A DNA stretch of 64,000 nt from Micropterix aruncella (Eukaryota; Arthropoda; Insecta; Lepidoptera; Micropterigidae): contig OX155976.1 in the NCBI GenBank assembly GCA_944548615.1, positions 2,680,442 through 2,744,441 on the forward strand, read 5' to 3'. The number at the start of each line of letters is the position of its first letter. Within the stretch, counting starts at the first letter, position 1. The notes under the pieces are model-generated. The model saw only the letters and a list, made by a program, of their open reading frames with translations, was not told the origin of the DNA and searched no databases. Made by a program: the position numbers and the translations under genes. This document shows positions 1 through 10,491 of the stretch, one piece after another.

Positions 1-519
1 ATAATGGCCTCTGTTATCGATTTAGGTTATTTCAATCTTGTCACAGCGAAGACTCAAACCTCTTGGTATTGTAAATAGTTAAGAAGAGTATGCTAGATGG
101 CGCTGATTAATTATAATTTAAAAGAAAAGAAAAAAAAACAGTATTCGGAGCGTGGATTTGAACCTCGATTAATTTACTTGTAAGTTCAAGACGCAGCAAC
201 GGAGCTACGGTCGTCGTGCGACGAACGTTCTGAATCCAGTATGTATTTCGATCGTACTTGTTGAAATAATATGACAGGGTAAGTTTTTGATTAGCCGCAG
301 TAGTTCGTTAATAAAAACTGTAATTTTTAACACAAATTATAGTACATACGGAATTGAGTTTTTTGAAAACACTAGTCACACACGCGGAACGAATGATTTG
401 TCTATCATTTGACACTGATTGTACTTATAATTATTTGCACACACTATTTTTATTATCAAAAAAAGACAGAGAGCGGGCAGCTGACCGCGTACGTTAAAGA
501 TATAAGACGACTAAATATC
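1..519. other. AT-rich flank without a gene
   Basis: I see no convincing coding sequence here. The stretch contains the tRNA-like segment described separately at 164-232 and otherwise AT-rich sequence with a short A-tract near 120-140. The open frame that begins at 409 starts in this AT-rich DNA and only becomes protein-like after about 520. Confidence 0.5.
164..232 (-). repeat. tRNA-like sequence (SINE head or tRNA pseudogene)
   Basis: Read on the minus strand, this has an A-box-like TAGCTCCGTTG, a short CTTG/CAAG anticodon-like stem with a six-base loop, and a T-arm GGTTCAAATCC that fits an RNA polymerase III B box. The T stem pairs with one mismatch. The acceptor stem does not close well, so a working tRNA gene is unlikely. 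A tRNA-derived SINE head or a tRNA pseudogene fits better. The A-rich tract at 120-140 lies downstream on this strand, as in a SINE tail. Confidence 0.35.
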
Positions 520-672
520 CTTTCCATCAACATTCCATCGGCCATACGCCTCGTTCCTCATAGACCTAATGTGTCAGTGCCTTTGCCTAGAACTGAATTG
601 CCAGTCATGTCTTCAGAGTCCTCTTACTCGGAACATCCAAATGTAATGCACAAATGTAATACCCAAATGTAA
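520..672 (+). pseudogene. Short coding remnant with an RLVPHRPNVSVPLP motif
   Basis: A short open frame carries the residues RLVPHRPNVSVPLPRTELP followed by a serine-rich stretch. From memory, PHxxxxPxPxPP-type motifs occur in repeated insect proteins of unknown function that behave like transposon-derived genes; I cannot verify this. The frame runs straight into the 12-mer tandem repeat, so what remains is at most a fragment. Chance coding is possible. Confidence 0.2.
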
Positions 673-716
673 TATCCAAATGTAACATCCAAATGTAATA
701 TCGAAATGTAATTACA
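636..716. repeat. 12-bp tandem repeat, unit CAAATGTAAYAY
   Basis: About six imperfect copies of a 12-base unit (consensus CAAATGTAATAT) run head to tail. The copies differ at the two or three bases between successive AAATGTAA cores. No coding role is apparent. Confidence 0.85.
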
Positions 717-775
717 TACTGAATGTAGGAGCTGTGCAGCCGATTCACCTTGCCGTGGTTTTCAGTAGTGGTTTC

Positions 776-1085
776 ATACCCGTTGAGTATGATACGACCA
801 AATCTGGTTCTGAAACAATTATCCGTTGAGTATGATACGACCAGATCTGGTTCCGCGTTTTTTTCACTTCTTTGACGTTCTTATATTTATTCATAATTAT
901 CTAATTGTTTTACAAAATGATATTTCAATATTCTATATTCGAAATTTCAATGCAATCATTGTGCAGTTGTTCTTTTTATGATTGGTGTAGTAGTTTCGTA
1001 GTTATAGTACTTTAAGGTCGATGTCGCCGAAAATTCTGCAAAATAGACAGATGCATCCATGAAAATACCCATTTACTCCAAGGGT
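776..1085 (+). mobile_element. TTAA-type MITE, copy 1 (about 305 bp)
   Basis: Nearly identical over its full length to 56631-56936; I count about three differences. The right end reads AAGGGTTAA and the left CCCGTTGAGTATG, giving short imperfect terminal inverted repeats of CCC[G/T]TTG[A/G]GTA next to TTAA, as in piggyBac-type elements. The left TTAA is mutated here but intact in the second copy. Inside, the motif GAGTATGATACGACC occurs twice, about 44 bp apart. No coding sequence: a non-autonomous element. Confidence 0.75.
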
Positions 1086-1122
1086 TAAACGTATAAAAAA
1101 ATATCAATTAGCTTGTTTCTTG

Positions 1123-1724
1123 TTAAGCTATTGCATAGCTTTTATCGCGGGCCTAGGCCAGCGCGGCGACCGAATGAAGAAATTTCTAAACGAAAATTAA
1201 TAATTTTAAACTGATAATTACGTCTAAACGATTACTGCTTACGATTTGAAAAAAATATATGTTAAACAAGAACATTTTCCTAATATTCTTAGCTTTGAAT
1301 ATTTTAGATTTTGTTTATATTACATAGTGTAATTAATTTGTGAAATTAGGTCTAACCGAACACCAAAACGACTACTACGCAAATACTATCTGGCGTATTA
1401 TTATAAAACCTGCACCATTTTAAAGATAATTTAATTATCTAGCTTTTTATCTACGATTTTTTTCGAATAGTCAAAGAAAAGAATAATATCCGTTTTTTTT
1501 TGCTTTATCGAATAAAATTCGTGCGTAGCGATCTGTCGCGAGACGTTTAAATTATTCCGAATCATTTGCTTCCGCAGCCGCAAATGATTCGGAATAATTT
1601 CAACGTTTTCCGATAGAGCGCAGTTATCTGATATCAGAAAAAAAAAATATAATTGCATAAGTTGTTAAAAATGCTATGCAATAGCTTTACCGCGGCAGTC
1701 TCCGAGTGCCACACGTTTTTTTTT
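1123..1724 (+). mobile_element. Family B hairpin element, copy 1
   Basis: About 600 bp. One end is TTAAGCTATTGCATAGC, followed by TTTTATCGCGGGCC. The other is GGCACTCGGAGACTGCCGCGG-like sequence running to ACACGT and a T-tract (read on the reverse strand). The centre holds a long imperfect hairpin: an arm with TTATTCCGAATCATTTGC and its complement around a ten-base loop, extended by CGGAAGACGTTT-like flanks. The 13-mer GCTATTGCATAGC lies near both ends in inverted orientation. There is no open frame, so this is a non-autonomous DNA-type element. Other copies lie at 11081, 39054, 39784, 40503 and 46791. Confidence 0.75.
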
Positions 1725-1739
1725 GTTTGTTTCTACTGC

Positions 1740-1936
1740 AACCAGCCGGGATACCGAAATAATCTGGTTGTAAGGGTGCGAGTGTCAGTCCGCAGGTTAA
1801 TTGACTTGGTTATCTCGCGGTAAGGCGTTGGTCTCTTACGGGCGAGTGGCGTAACTAGACAGTGGATTTACTTCGTATCAAGTCTTTTACCCGCCCCACA
1901 CTCGATGAGGCCCGGCCGGAGAGGCCGGGACTGCGG
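1740..1936 (-). repeat. Family A fragment joined to a GC-rich repeat
   Basis: Bases 1770-1880 match the 3' part of family A on the minus strand (TATCTCGCGGTAAGGCGTTGG, then TCTTACGGGC). Bases 1883-1936 are a separate GC-rich block (GAGGCCCGGCCGGAGAGGCC). That block continues after the family A copy at 2614-2700 and recurs inverted at 4527-4640. The family A element at 1937-2613 therefore landed inside this GC-rich repeat. Confidence 0.6.
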
Positions 1937-2613
1937 CAACTAGGGTTGTCGACTACAGCGGGCGAGCCCCTCACCTAAGGAAATTTTAACGATTAGTCGT
2001 TCTATCTCCCTGGAGTGAGCGCAGAAGACTTGAGGACAAAACAGTCCACCGTCTAGGTACGCCACAAGCCCGTAAGAGGCCAACGCTTTAACCGCGAGGT
2101 AGCCAGGAGTGTTACCCGGCGGGCCTACACTCACGCCCTTACTTCCAATTGTGACCAGATTACTCCGGTCTCTCGATTGGTTACGACGAGTTCGAGTTCG
2201 CCTGCGCGGTCCTCTCCCTTACGAAGCGGTGAAACGGTGTTTACCGAATCTATCGCGGACCACAGCGTCTTTTGCCCGGCTGTTCACCCAGGATCGGGTA
2301 GCCGATTGTCATTTCAAGAGCAGTCGCCGTAAGGTCCGCAACCACCTACCGCAAACAGTAGGTACTGCTTCCAGACTCCCCCGACTGTTAGTCAGAGTGC
2401 ACAGTCTATTGGCTTACGCCGCACGGTGCGCAGACCGTCCAGGAGCGTCAGAAGGTTGATTCCCAGGGGAAACTAACCATAAGGCCAGAGTCCTACCAAG
2501 GCTCGCACTTCATGCGTGGGGGCCGTCGGATAGGTGTTGACCCGTGAGTGTGACCAACCCTGAACAGAATGGGTCTTCGTGGCCAACTCAGCAAGGGCCC
2601 ATTAACTCCCCCA
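1937..2613 (-). mobile_element. Family A retroposon, copy 1, 9-bp target duplication
   Basis: A GC-rich element of 677 bp flanked by GGACTGCGG at 1928-1936 and 2614-2622. Strand is assigned by analogy with truncated copies, which always keep the TTGTCGACTAC end. I therefore take that end as 3', and the GGGAGCTAATGGGCCC end as 5' (minus strand). Open frames of 60-116 codons inside it are not conserved between copies, so I do not call them genes. I do not recognise the family. Confidence 0.7.
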
Positions 2614-2837
2614 GGACTGCGGAAGTCCAAACCCGACGTGTGTAGGAGGAAATCCCGGCCGGAAGGCGCGGCCGGAGGCGGCCGCTCATCGAATGACATT
2701 TCTTTCGATGGACGGATGCAGTGTTGCCAACCTGACTCCTAAAAGCTACCGTACTACTGAAGTAAAAAATACCACATTGGGTAAAGATTGGTTAGTCGCA
2801 TGATGGTGCAAAGTCGCTTTCATCAAATATGTTCCGG
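2614..2837. other. GC-rich repeat remainder and short spacer
   Basis: Bases 2614-2700 continue the GC-rich block interrupted by the family A insertion (GGCGCGGCCGGAGGCGGCC). Bases 2700-2837 lead into the pogo-like remnant without a recognisable gene. Confidence 0.45.
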
Positions 2838-3200
2838 CTATATGGATAAATTCCCGCAACTCTGAATCCGGTTTTTATATTTCGGGAAGTGAAAACAAGT
2901 GTAAATGCGGACGCCACTATCAATAGTATTTGTGATAGATAGACAGGTCCATGGTTTGTCCATGTTATAAATGCTTTGAGGCTGAAAACTCTCTCTATCC
3001 CTAACTTTTACCAAATTATCAAAAAATGCATCGAGGTTTGTACAATTAAAACTCGTAGCTCTTAAAAGGCTAATGGCTTGAGCACACCGGATCGAAAGTT
3101 CTGAGATCCTTTTCAGAAACGCCGAAAACCAATCGTCACCTACCATCTTCTCGCGATTCCAGGATTCTGGTGTATTTAATTTATATTTGACAGTCAGGTC
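2838..3200 (-). pseudogene. Pogo/Tigger-like transposase fragment
   Basis: The minus-strand frame reads PESWNREKMVGDDWFSAFLK, then LSIRCAQAISLLRATSFN, then FDNLVKVRDRESFQPQSIYNMD. This is the order seen at the end of the CENP-B-type helix-turn-helix region and the start of the DDE domain in pogo/Tigger/jerky-type transposases, where a W-x2-F-x2-R segment precedes YNMDE. The glutamate after YNMD is lost, and the frame decays into unrelated sequence after CLSITN. N- and C-terminal parts are missing. The protein would be a nuclear cut-and-paste transposase; this copy is dead. Confidence 0.65.
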
Positions 3201-3827
3201 ATCGTCGAACGATGAGTAAGATTAGGAGTAAGACCAAAGTAACTATCAGCAGTTCTGATAACGTATTTTGTCATTTGCTATTCCTGGTCTTCGTAAAAAA
3301 CTTTTGTCACTGGATTATAGCCCATAATTGGGTTACTGTTTTCCGATTTTTTGTTTTTGTATCTTAAGAAAGAAACATGACGAAGGATAAACATACTTGC
3401 AGATGCTCTTATAGATCGCCCTTGTAATATTTCACCCCGACTGTGCTGTTACTATTGCCCCCGAGCCACCAAAATCAGAAAAGTTCAAAAATCTCCGGTT
3501 TTATATCAAACTGACCCCAAAACTACTGCACATTTCTAACGTATATAACTAACGGAACGTAATTTAGTAACACTTTAAAGTTTTAAGTTATTTCTGAGTG
3601 AGTAGTACGCCAAAACATTAATTGCTTATACTGTTAAATTAACCCGCCCGTCTCGAACCGCACCGAACCACCGACTGGTGCGTAGGTGGAGGTACGCTCG
3701 AGGCACGTATTCACACTCACAGAAGCTTAAACATTATTAATTAAGGAAATATTGACGATGGTACTATTGCCCCGTGTTACTATTGTCCCCGGTCTACCCT
3801 ATTCCGATAGGTCATTACGGTTGGCAA
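3201..3827. repeat. Flanking parts of the pogo-like element, with ACTATTGCCCC repeats
   Basis: The segments TGTTACTATTGCCCCCGAG (about 3445-3465) and GGTACTATTGCCCCGTGTTAC (about 3757-3781) carry the same core, as expected of terminal or subterminal repeats. Bases 3405-3515 recur inverted at 4846-4950. Bases 3640-3720 (CCCGCCCGTCTCGAACCGC and on) are GC-rich and unassigned. No gene seen. Confidence 0.45.
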
Positions 3828-3836
3828 CGCTGGCCA

Positions 3837-4502
3837 TCTTGCGGTGTCGACTACAACGGGCGAGCCCGTCACCACAGGACGTTTTAACGATTAGTCGTTC
3901 TGTCGCCCTGCAGTGAACGTAGAAGACTTTGGACAGTACAATTCTACGTCCAGCTACGTCACAACCCGTGAGAGTCCAACGCCTTACCGCGAGTTAGCCA
4001 GGAATAAACCCGGCGGGCTCGAGATACTCGCGCCCTCACTTTCAATTGTGACCAGATTTCTCCGGTCTCTCGATTGGTTCCGAGTTCGAGGTCGCTTGCG
4101 CGGTCCTCTCCCTTACGAAGCGGTGAAACGGAGTGCACCGAATCTATCGCGGACCAAGGAGTCCTTTGCCCGACTCTGAACCGGGATCGGATGGCCAATG
4201 GTCATTTCAAGAGCAGTCGCCGTAAGGTAGACAACCACCCCCGCTCTGTAGGAAACAATACAGTTCCCAGACTCCCCCGACTGTTAGTCGGAGAGCACAA
4301 TCGATTGGCTTGAGCCGCACGGTGTGCAGACCGTCCAGGGGCGCCAGAGGTTTGATTCCCAGGGGAGACTGGTTGACCCAGTGTCCTACCCAGGATTCGC
4401 ACCCCATGCGTGGAGGCCGTCGGATGGGTGTTGACCCGTGAGTGTGACCGACCCTGAACACATGGGTCATCGTGCCCACCTCATCATGGGCCCGTTAGCC
4501 CC
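3837..4502 (-). mobile_element. Family A retroposon, copy 2, 9-bp target duplication
   Basis: 666 bp flanked by CGCTGGCCA at 3828-3836 and 4503-4511. It has the same internal order as copy 1: the GTCGACTACAACGGGCGAGC end, a central CCTCTCCCTTACGAAGCGG block, and the GGGCCCGTTAGC end. It carries no conserved open frame. Strand is assigned as for copy 1. Confidence 0.7.
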
Positions 4503-4716
4503 CGCTGGCCAGATGGCCGTCAAGGTTGCAGGCCGGGCCGGACCCCCCTACACACGTACGGCCAATTCCGGCCGCGCCTTCCGTCCCGGCCTCTCCGGCC
4601 GGGCCTCATCGTGTGTGGGGCGGGTTACGCTCACTTCACGGGAGACAAAACGATCCGATATCGTTAAAGCTTCTAGAGGTGACGTTTTCGCCCGTTGTGG
4701 TTGACAGCTCTAGCCG
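4503..4716 (-). repeat. GC-rich repeat (inverted copy) plus a family A 3' end
   Basis: Bases 4527-4640 are the reverse complement of the GC-rich block at 1883-1936 and 2614-2700. Bases 4640-4716 hold only the 3' terminus of family A (CGCCCGTTGTGGTTGAC), a strongly 5'-truncated copy. Confidence 0.55.
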
Positions 4717-4961
4717 TTTGTTTTTACTCTATATTGTGATATTTCCAGTGGGCGGATTTATCGTCATACGATAATCTCTTACAATAGTGGACTGTAAAAT
4801 ATCGCTATAGCGATAAGTCCGCCATTTGTGCATACATTGTCTTTTTTTATATAAAACCGGAGATTTTTGAATTTTTCTGATTTTGGTTACTCGGGGGCAA
4901 TAGTAACAGCACAGTCGGGGTGAAATATTACAAGGGCGATCTATAAGAGCTAATGGGCTCA
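4717..4961. repeat. Pogo-element terminal sequence and AT-rich spacer
   Basis: Bases 4846-4950 repeat, in reverse complement, the segment at 3405-3515 (GGGGGCAATAGTAACAGCAC). Bases 4790-4840 contain a small palindrome, TATCGCTATAGCGATA. No gene seen. Confidence 0.5.
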
Positions 4962-5625
4962 GGGAGCTAATGGGCCCATGATGTGGTGGCCACGATGACC
5001 CATGTGTTCAGGGTCGGTCACACTCACGGGTCAACACCCATCCGATGGCCTCCACGCATGGGGTGCGAACCTGGGTAGGACACTGGGTCAACCAGTCTCC
5101 CCTGGGAATCAAACCTCTGGCGCTCCTGGACGGTCTGCGCACCAAGCGGCGCAAGCCAATCGACTGTGCTCTCCGACTAACAGTCGGGGGAGTCTGGGAA
5201 CTGTATTGTTTCCTATAGAGCGGGGGTGGCTGTCTACCTTACGGTGACTGCTCTTGAAATGGCCATTGGCCATCTGATCCCGGTTCAGAGTCGGGCAAAG
5301 GACGCCTTGGTCCGCGATAGATTCGGTGCACACCGTTTCACCGCTTCGTAAGGGAGAGGACCGCGCAAGCGACCTCGAACTCGGAACCAATCGAGAGACC
5401 GGAGAAATCTGGTCACAATTGGAAGCAAGGGCGCGAGGGTCGGCCCGCCAGGTAACACTGGCTATCTCGCGGTAAGGCGTTGGCTTCTTGCGGGTTGTGA
5501 CGTAGCTGGACGTTGGATTCGTTCTGTCCAAAGTCTTCTACGTTCACTGCAGGGCGACAGAACGAGAAAATCGTTAAAACGTCTTGTGGTGACGGGCTCG
5601 CCCGTTGTAGTTGACACCGCAAGTT
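4962..5625 (-). mobile_element. Family A retroposon, copy 3
   Basis: About 664 bp on the minus strand, from GGGAGCTAATGGGCCC to CGTTGTAGTTGACACC. It is a full-length copy by comparison with copies 1, 2 and 4. I could not identify its target duplication. The longest reading frame (5109-5531) has no recognisable domain and is broken in other copies. Confidence 0.65.
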
Positions 5626-5743
5626 GTCTTTTTTTATAAAACTGGTGTAATATTAATTAGGTAATGTTTTATAGCACAAAAAAGTTATTCTATTCTATTA
5701 TTCTATTCTATTCTTACAACCAACCCTACTATGAAATGTTTAT
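5626..5743. repeat. TATTC-type simple repeat and spacer
   Basis: Bases 5686-5718 are a run of TATTC/TTCTA units. The rest is AT-rich spacer. Confidence 0.6.
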
Positions 5744-5960
5744 ATGTATGTTTTAAATGGCTCGATTGATTGTCCTGAACTACTACCTAAAATATCTCTC
5801 CGCACTCCTAGCCGGGCACTTAGAAATAGGGAACTCCTTTTCCCTCCTTTCCCTGACTTTAAAACCAATTACAGGCGTAATTCTTATTTTATAAGGGTAT
5901 GCGAAACTTTCAACACCCTGAATGCTGACATTGATATTAACCCGTTTTTCACGAATATAG
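5744..5960 (+). pseudogene. C-terminal fragment of a non-LTR reverse transcriptase ORF
   Basis: The frame reads LRTPSRALRNRELLFPPFP, then NYRRNSYFIRVCETFNTLNA. This matches the C-terminal tail seen in the related fragments at 6312 and 53892 (R-T-x-SR-x-TR then NSxxxRVCxxxN). It is 5'-truncated, with no RT motifs left. The tail ends at the ATTCA repeat that belongs to the neighbouring element. Confidence 0.6.
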
Positions 5961-6735
5961 ATTCAATTCAATTCAATTCAATTCTTTATTGAGAAATCAC
6001 ACAGTATTACAGTAATAATATTTTTTTAAATGTATGCAGATTTACAACAAATAAAACCGGTTACGGATATCAATAAAATTACATAAATTACGTTTTTTTT
6101 AACTACTTAATAAAACTAACGTACCTTCAATTAATTTTTTTTCAATTTTAGAAGTACAAGAGTCGAGTATGCAGGGTGTGTGTATGTGTTTGTGGGAGTG
6201 TGTTGAGCGTGTAAGTGTGGAGTGTGAGCGGGTATGATATTAGTAATGGCGTATATAAAATATAATAATAATAATAATAATAATAATCAATAAAAATAGC
6301 TAAAAACGAAGTCAGCTTATTGTATCGGTTAGGGTTTGATTTACGGAGTATTTGTAAGTGATTATGGAATTATTAAACATATCAATACCATTTAAATGGG
6401 TATTATAAAGCTCACAGCAGCGTGTGAGTACTCCATGCCTTGATGCATTAGTTTTAAAGCGCGGCAATCGAAACAGGTCAAATTGGCGTGTGGTCCTCAT
6501 TGGGGCGTTAATATTGATCGCTCCCACCAGGTCAGAGCAATCGAATATACCGTCCATTATTTTATAGAGGCACAGAGCATCATTCAAGTTGCGCCGATAA
6601 CATAGCGGATTTATTTTAAATAGTAAGGCCGCCTCATTAGTAGTATTACAATAACTTTTCGTCTTGAAATTTAAGTATCGAACGAACTTATTTTGGATAT
6701 TTTGCAGTCTGGATACTATAAGGAAGCAGGTTGTA
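5961..6735 (-). pseudogene. 5'-truncated LINE, ORF2 C-terminus and 3' UTR
   Basis: The minus-strand frame is open from about 6730 to 6312 and reads IVSRLQNIQNKFVRYLNF, then the C-terminal PMRTTRQFDLFRLPRFKT. This is the post-RT region of Jockey-superfamily LINEs. The 3' UTR runs to a TTGAA-type tail at 5966-5985. The same 3' UTR recurs at 21952-22025 plus 23018-23128. An AAT microsatellite (6261-6288) lies in the UTR. The catalytic RT region is absent, so it cannot move alone. Confidence 0.65.
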
Positions 6736-7084
6736 GGGCGATTTTATGATGACCAGGCTTAGCATTTCTTCTTTTATTACAGTTGTCAACATGTTTTCTA
6801 CTGTACAATTTAGTATCTTCTAGTTTAATATCTTTTTTAGGCTTAATATCAGTTCTAAATTCACGTTATTATTATTGTCATTATCAGTGGTAACTTGTAA
6901 ATGGCTCAAAGCTTCCTATTTTTGTTCACTACAAATTTATTGGCTGTAAGTTATCCTTAAGAAAATAAAATAAAATAAATAAATAAATGTATGTGTGAGT
7001 GTAACATTTGTGTAAATGTGTTTCCTGTTATTGCAGTCTATCGATAGAATTAAAATGCAACTCCGTTAATTTTATTCCAACGGA
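6736..7084. other. AT-rich stretch, no gene seen
   Basis: It contains an AAAT-type short repeat at about 6962-6988 that could be a retroposon tail. Nothing else is recognisable. Confidence 0.4.
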
Positions 7085-7162
7085 AAATGGTGACCCAACC
7101 GGGAATGATACCCGGGGCCTTACAAGATCAGGCGACCTAACCACTATGCCACTATGCCACTC
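7085..7162 (-). repeat. tRNA-derived SINE-like segment
   Basis: On the minus strand TGGCATAGTGGTTAGG fits a polymerase III A box, and about 40 bp on GGTATCATTCC fits a B box. The layout resembles insect tRNA-derived SINEs (GTGGNNTAGTGG, then a CCCGGGT...CCCGG T-arm). The GGCATAGT core is duplicated in tandem (GCCACTATGCCACTATG on the plus strand). A functional tRNA is unlikely, because the anticodon arm is poorly formed. Confidence 0.45.
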
Positions 7163-7329
7163 AACAAAAGTCCAGGTAAGTACATGCAAAATTAATTCCT
7201 ATTCAAATAGGATTTTAGCAAAAATATCGTTATTGATTTTCCAAAATAACTGAAATCAGCACATTAAATAACATAACAATCAAAGAAAACTCCTCTTGTT
7301 ATTTTTAAAGAGTTTATTTGCGCAATAGA
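7163..7329. other. AT-rich spacer
   Basis: No feature recognised. Confidence 0.4.
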
Positions 7330-7915
7330 TAAGATTTAATTTCTCTTACAAACTGGGAAGTCCTAAAACTATTCGCTACCTCCCAGACTAAAGAAAAAGC
7401 GCGTAGTCGAAGTGTCTTGTCGTTTTGGGCGGATGCGTGAGTCGGGGGTTGGGGGTTGGGCGATGCGTGTCGGTCCGTCTTTCGTCTACCCGCCACTCGC
7501 CACAACAGGACGGCGATGTACGTCAGTAGTCCATCAGACGTCCGCGAGCGCGCACGCTCCGCCGGAACCGCTCCACTTTATATTTTACTACCAATTTATA
7601 TACATTTTACACGACGTTAGTTAATTAGACGGATCATTCGCCCCCCGCACCCCCTCGCACGCCCCGCACCCCCCTCCCCGTCGGCGGAGGCGCCGGAAGT
7701 CAGTCTGGAGCGCGTTTCCGGTGCAATGGAGCACTTCCGGTATGTGTTTTGACAGGACGAGGCCGCCGGGGTATGGCCTGCCGCTGACAGCAGTTCCCAC
7801 TGGTCGTCGGCGGCGCAGAGACCCGCACGAATGGTGACATCCGAAAGGAGGCTTTCCGGTGAGAAACTACTTTTTACACAATTGACGAGGTTGTAACATA
7901 TTGCCAAACGCCATT
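7330..7915 (+). promoter_or_regulatory. CpG-rich island, possible promoter and first exon
   Basis: Against the AT-rich background this block is strongly GC- and CpG-rich (for example GTCCGCGAGCGCGCACGC at about 7540 and CCCCCCGCACCCCC at about 7640). At 7831 there is an ATG; nine codons follow (MVTSERRLS), and one base later a good splice donor, G|GTGAGA, at 7858/7859. That arrangement would fit a short first coding exon. There is no second exon to confirm it and no recognisable protein, so this is only a candidate. It could equally be the GC-rich part of an unknown repeat. Confidence 0.25.
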
Positions 7916-8181
7916 TTTTAAAAACGCATTTTAAAGTTTGATTTGATTTTGAGGCTAGATAAGTTTCGAAAGCAATCGTACATCTTCATGAGTATATCAC
8001 CCCATTTTTGTTAACATTAGGCCTATTTTTCGTATTTTTTTAGATTTCTATTTCTTTTTGTCTAGGCGCTTGGCACTATGTTGCACAAAAATTATTAAAA
8101 TTTTAAGGTATATCGCATTCTAGAGTAGAATTATCAGTGAATGATAAACACAATAATGTTATTTTATTACACTAAATCTAT
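7916..8181. other. AT-rich spacer
   Basis: No gene or repeat recognised. Confidence 0.4.
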
Positions 8182-8831
8182 TCTATAATAATATTATAAA
8201 GAGATAAAGTTTGTGAGGTTGTAGGAAGTAATCTCTGGATCTACAGAACCGATTTTGAAAATTCTTTTACCAATATAAAGCCACGGTATTTGTGAGTGTC
8301 ATAGGCTATATATTAATCCGAAAAATGAAAAGACTTTTTCGTAATAGTCGGATTTTCAAAGTAAGTCGGAGAAAAAACGGTCGAACGAAAACATTTCTAA
8401 CTAACGCTGCCTTAACGATGAGAGATATATGATTAAGTTCTAGAGCAAAGTTGTAGAGCTTGGTAATGCCTATAAAAAAGTCAGTGACAGCATATATCTT
8501 AATTTTATATTTAAGTCACAAAAAGTAGTTTTTTATATTAAAAAAAAAATTTAGGTCATGTTTATTGGTCATATTATCAACAATTATGAATTCATATCAA
8601 ACTGAGTAAATTTATCGTCTCAAGTGTTTAAAACAAGAGACTTTTCCATTTTACTGCATAAATGGTTAAAGAGATAAGACACTGACTGACAAATAAGACA
8701 CTCATAAGAAGACACTCACAATTAATAACGGTAATATAGTGAAATTGACATGCAAATACATACATACATATGCAGTATAAATATAACCCTTCTTTTGGCA
8801 GTCAGGAAATAAATCATAGCACTCAGTACTA

Positions 8832-10491
8832 CTGCCGTGTTCCAACAAAACCACGCAACCCGGGTTACGTGGTTTTGTCGGAATAAGGCTTATTCAACTC
8901 TATTCTTCGAATACTATATAACTGTATTATTACTTTTTCATTATGACGTTTCATTCCCGAGATATACGTGGTGGACAAACCACGTAACCCAATTTTAAAA
9001 AAAATTATTATGACTAAAATACGTAAACCACTATTATAGGGTTTTATCGCAATAAATATCGCAGCCCATAGTACTAGCGTATTACGACTAAACCACGTGC
9101 CGCGGCTCGGTCGCGGCGCGGGCCTCAGCAGCCCGCCGAGGCAATTCAATTACTTTGAATATTCCCACTGTTAGTCAGGCTAATTGGAATATAACCTAAC
9201 TAAGGTTATATTTTACATGGACAATTGTACCTCGCAAAATAAAAACAAAACGCTGTACTCAGCATTACTAAGAATAGTCAATGACTCTAGCGTTGAGGTA
9301 GAAACCATCAAAATTACATACTTGGAACCAGGTCATACTTTTATGGCTGCCGACAGCGTTCATGCGTGTATTGCGCGAAAAATCAACACTGCTGGTGATC
9401 TGTATGACTACGAAGATTTTCAGATGAAAATAAAAGCTTCTAGGCGCAATTTGGAGGTGCAAAGTCTCCGATATATAGACTTCGTGAAATTTTAAAATGA
9501 GATGACAATCTAGTTCCCTAAGTCATACAACATTTCAAACCTAAAAGTGGTTGAATTTAGAAGAGGTTCTACAAAACTATTCGCTAAGAACGCTTACGAG
9601 CAAGCAGAGTTTTTAGAGTAAAATGTATACAAAAAATCTCTGCAGATTAAACTTCAGAACGCAATCTCCAAAGGCAATGATATCAGTGTTCACACTTTAA
9701 CAGATCTGGATCACCAGGACTCGTTTTCAGGGATAAATAAGAAAAAAAAAGAAGACCTCCTAAAATTGGCTAAATGTATGCCCGCTTCACGTAGGGAGTT
9801 TTTTGAAAACCTCGAAGTTAATGAAAACCTTCCAGATGATTATAGATTGGAAGGAGGTCGAGAAGTAAAAAAAAATAAACTAAATCTAATCTGTACCTTG
9901 TAACTGCATAGTAAGTAAGTAATAATATTATAAATGACTGTATAATTTATTATACTTAATAAAAACAATTTATGTATATTTCACATACCTTTCTAAGTGT
10001 TTTTATGCAATTTTACTTAATTTTATTGCCTGTCTGCTTATTTTTATATATTTGGTAATATAAAAAACTCTTACAAAATTTTTATATGAAAATTATATAT
10101 ATATTAAGTAATCTAAAGATACCTAAGATTTTTTTCCATTGACTACACAGGCTTTAATATCCATAAATAATAAAAAATAAACTCTAATATTATAATTACA
10201 AAACCACGTAACCCAATAATACGTGGTATTGTCATCATAAAGTACACTGTTTGCTATTGAATTTGTGGGAAAAAAGAGATATTTATCATTTAAAAATACT
10301 TATACTGAATATAGAGTATTTTTTTGTAGGTAGGATTTGAAGAACTTTAAATGATCTATGATATGAAAAATACCCCAAGAAAATGTATGGTGTAGTTTAG
10401 GAATAAAACGGATAGATCTGTTAAAAACTTTAAGAGCGATTATCTCAGTTCAGTGTTTCGCGGGTTACGTGGTATAGTCATAACACGGCAG
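8832..10491 (+). mobile_element. DNA transposon with 4-bp ACTA target duplication
   Basis: The terminal inverted repeats are CTGCCGTGTT and AACACGGCAG, flanked by ACTA at 8828-8831 and 10492-10495. The interrupted Helitron has a single ACTA in its uninterrupted relatives, which confirms the boundaries. Subterminal motifs AACCACGTAACCC and complements recur at about 8850-8880, 8975, 10202 and 10461, as expected of transposase binding sites. It encodes only the C-terminal part of a transposase-like protein (9184-9900), so it is a deletion derivative. Confidence 0.75.
9184..9900 (+). pseudogene. Transposase-like fragment with a DNCTSQNKN motif
   Basis: The frame reads VIFYMDNCTSQNKNKTLYS, then ITYLEPGHTFMAADSVHACI. 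After a stop and in the same general region it continues with KKKKEDLLKLAKCMPASRRE. The D-N-C-x-x-Q-N-K-N plus EPGH-x5-D/S-x-H layout resembles the domain called DUF7869 in my memory of insect transposon-derived proteins, which would be an RNase H-like DDE fold. The aspartate of MDN would be catalytic. Stops at about 9495 and 9620 and the missing N-terminus make this copy inactive. The superfamily is not assigned with confidence. Confidence 0.55.

Noticed and set aside
164..232. A functional tRNA gene
   Set aside because: The acceptor stem does not pair and the anticodon loop is the wrong size; kept only as tRNA-like.
636..716. CRISPR array
   Set aside because: The 12-bp units are contiguous without spacers, and the sequence is from a eukaryotic genome.
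2109..5531. Several frames of 60-140 codons in the GC-rich repeats, with recurring peptides such as SPLRSGETVCTESIADQGV
   Set aside because: They recur because family A is repeated. The frames are broken differently in each copy and show no domain or codon conservation.
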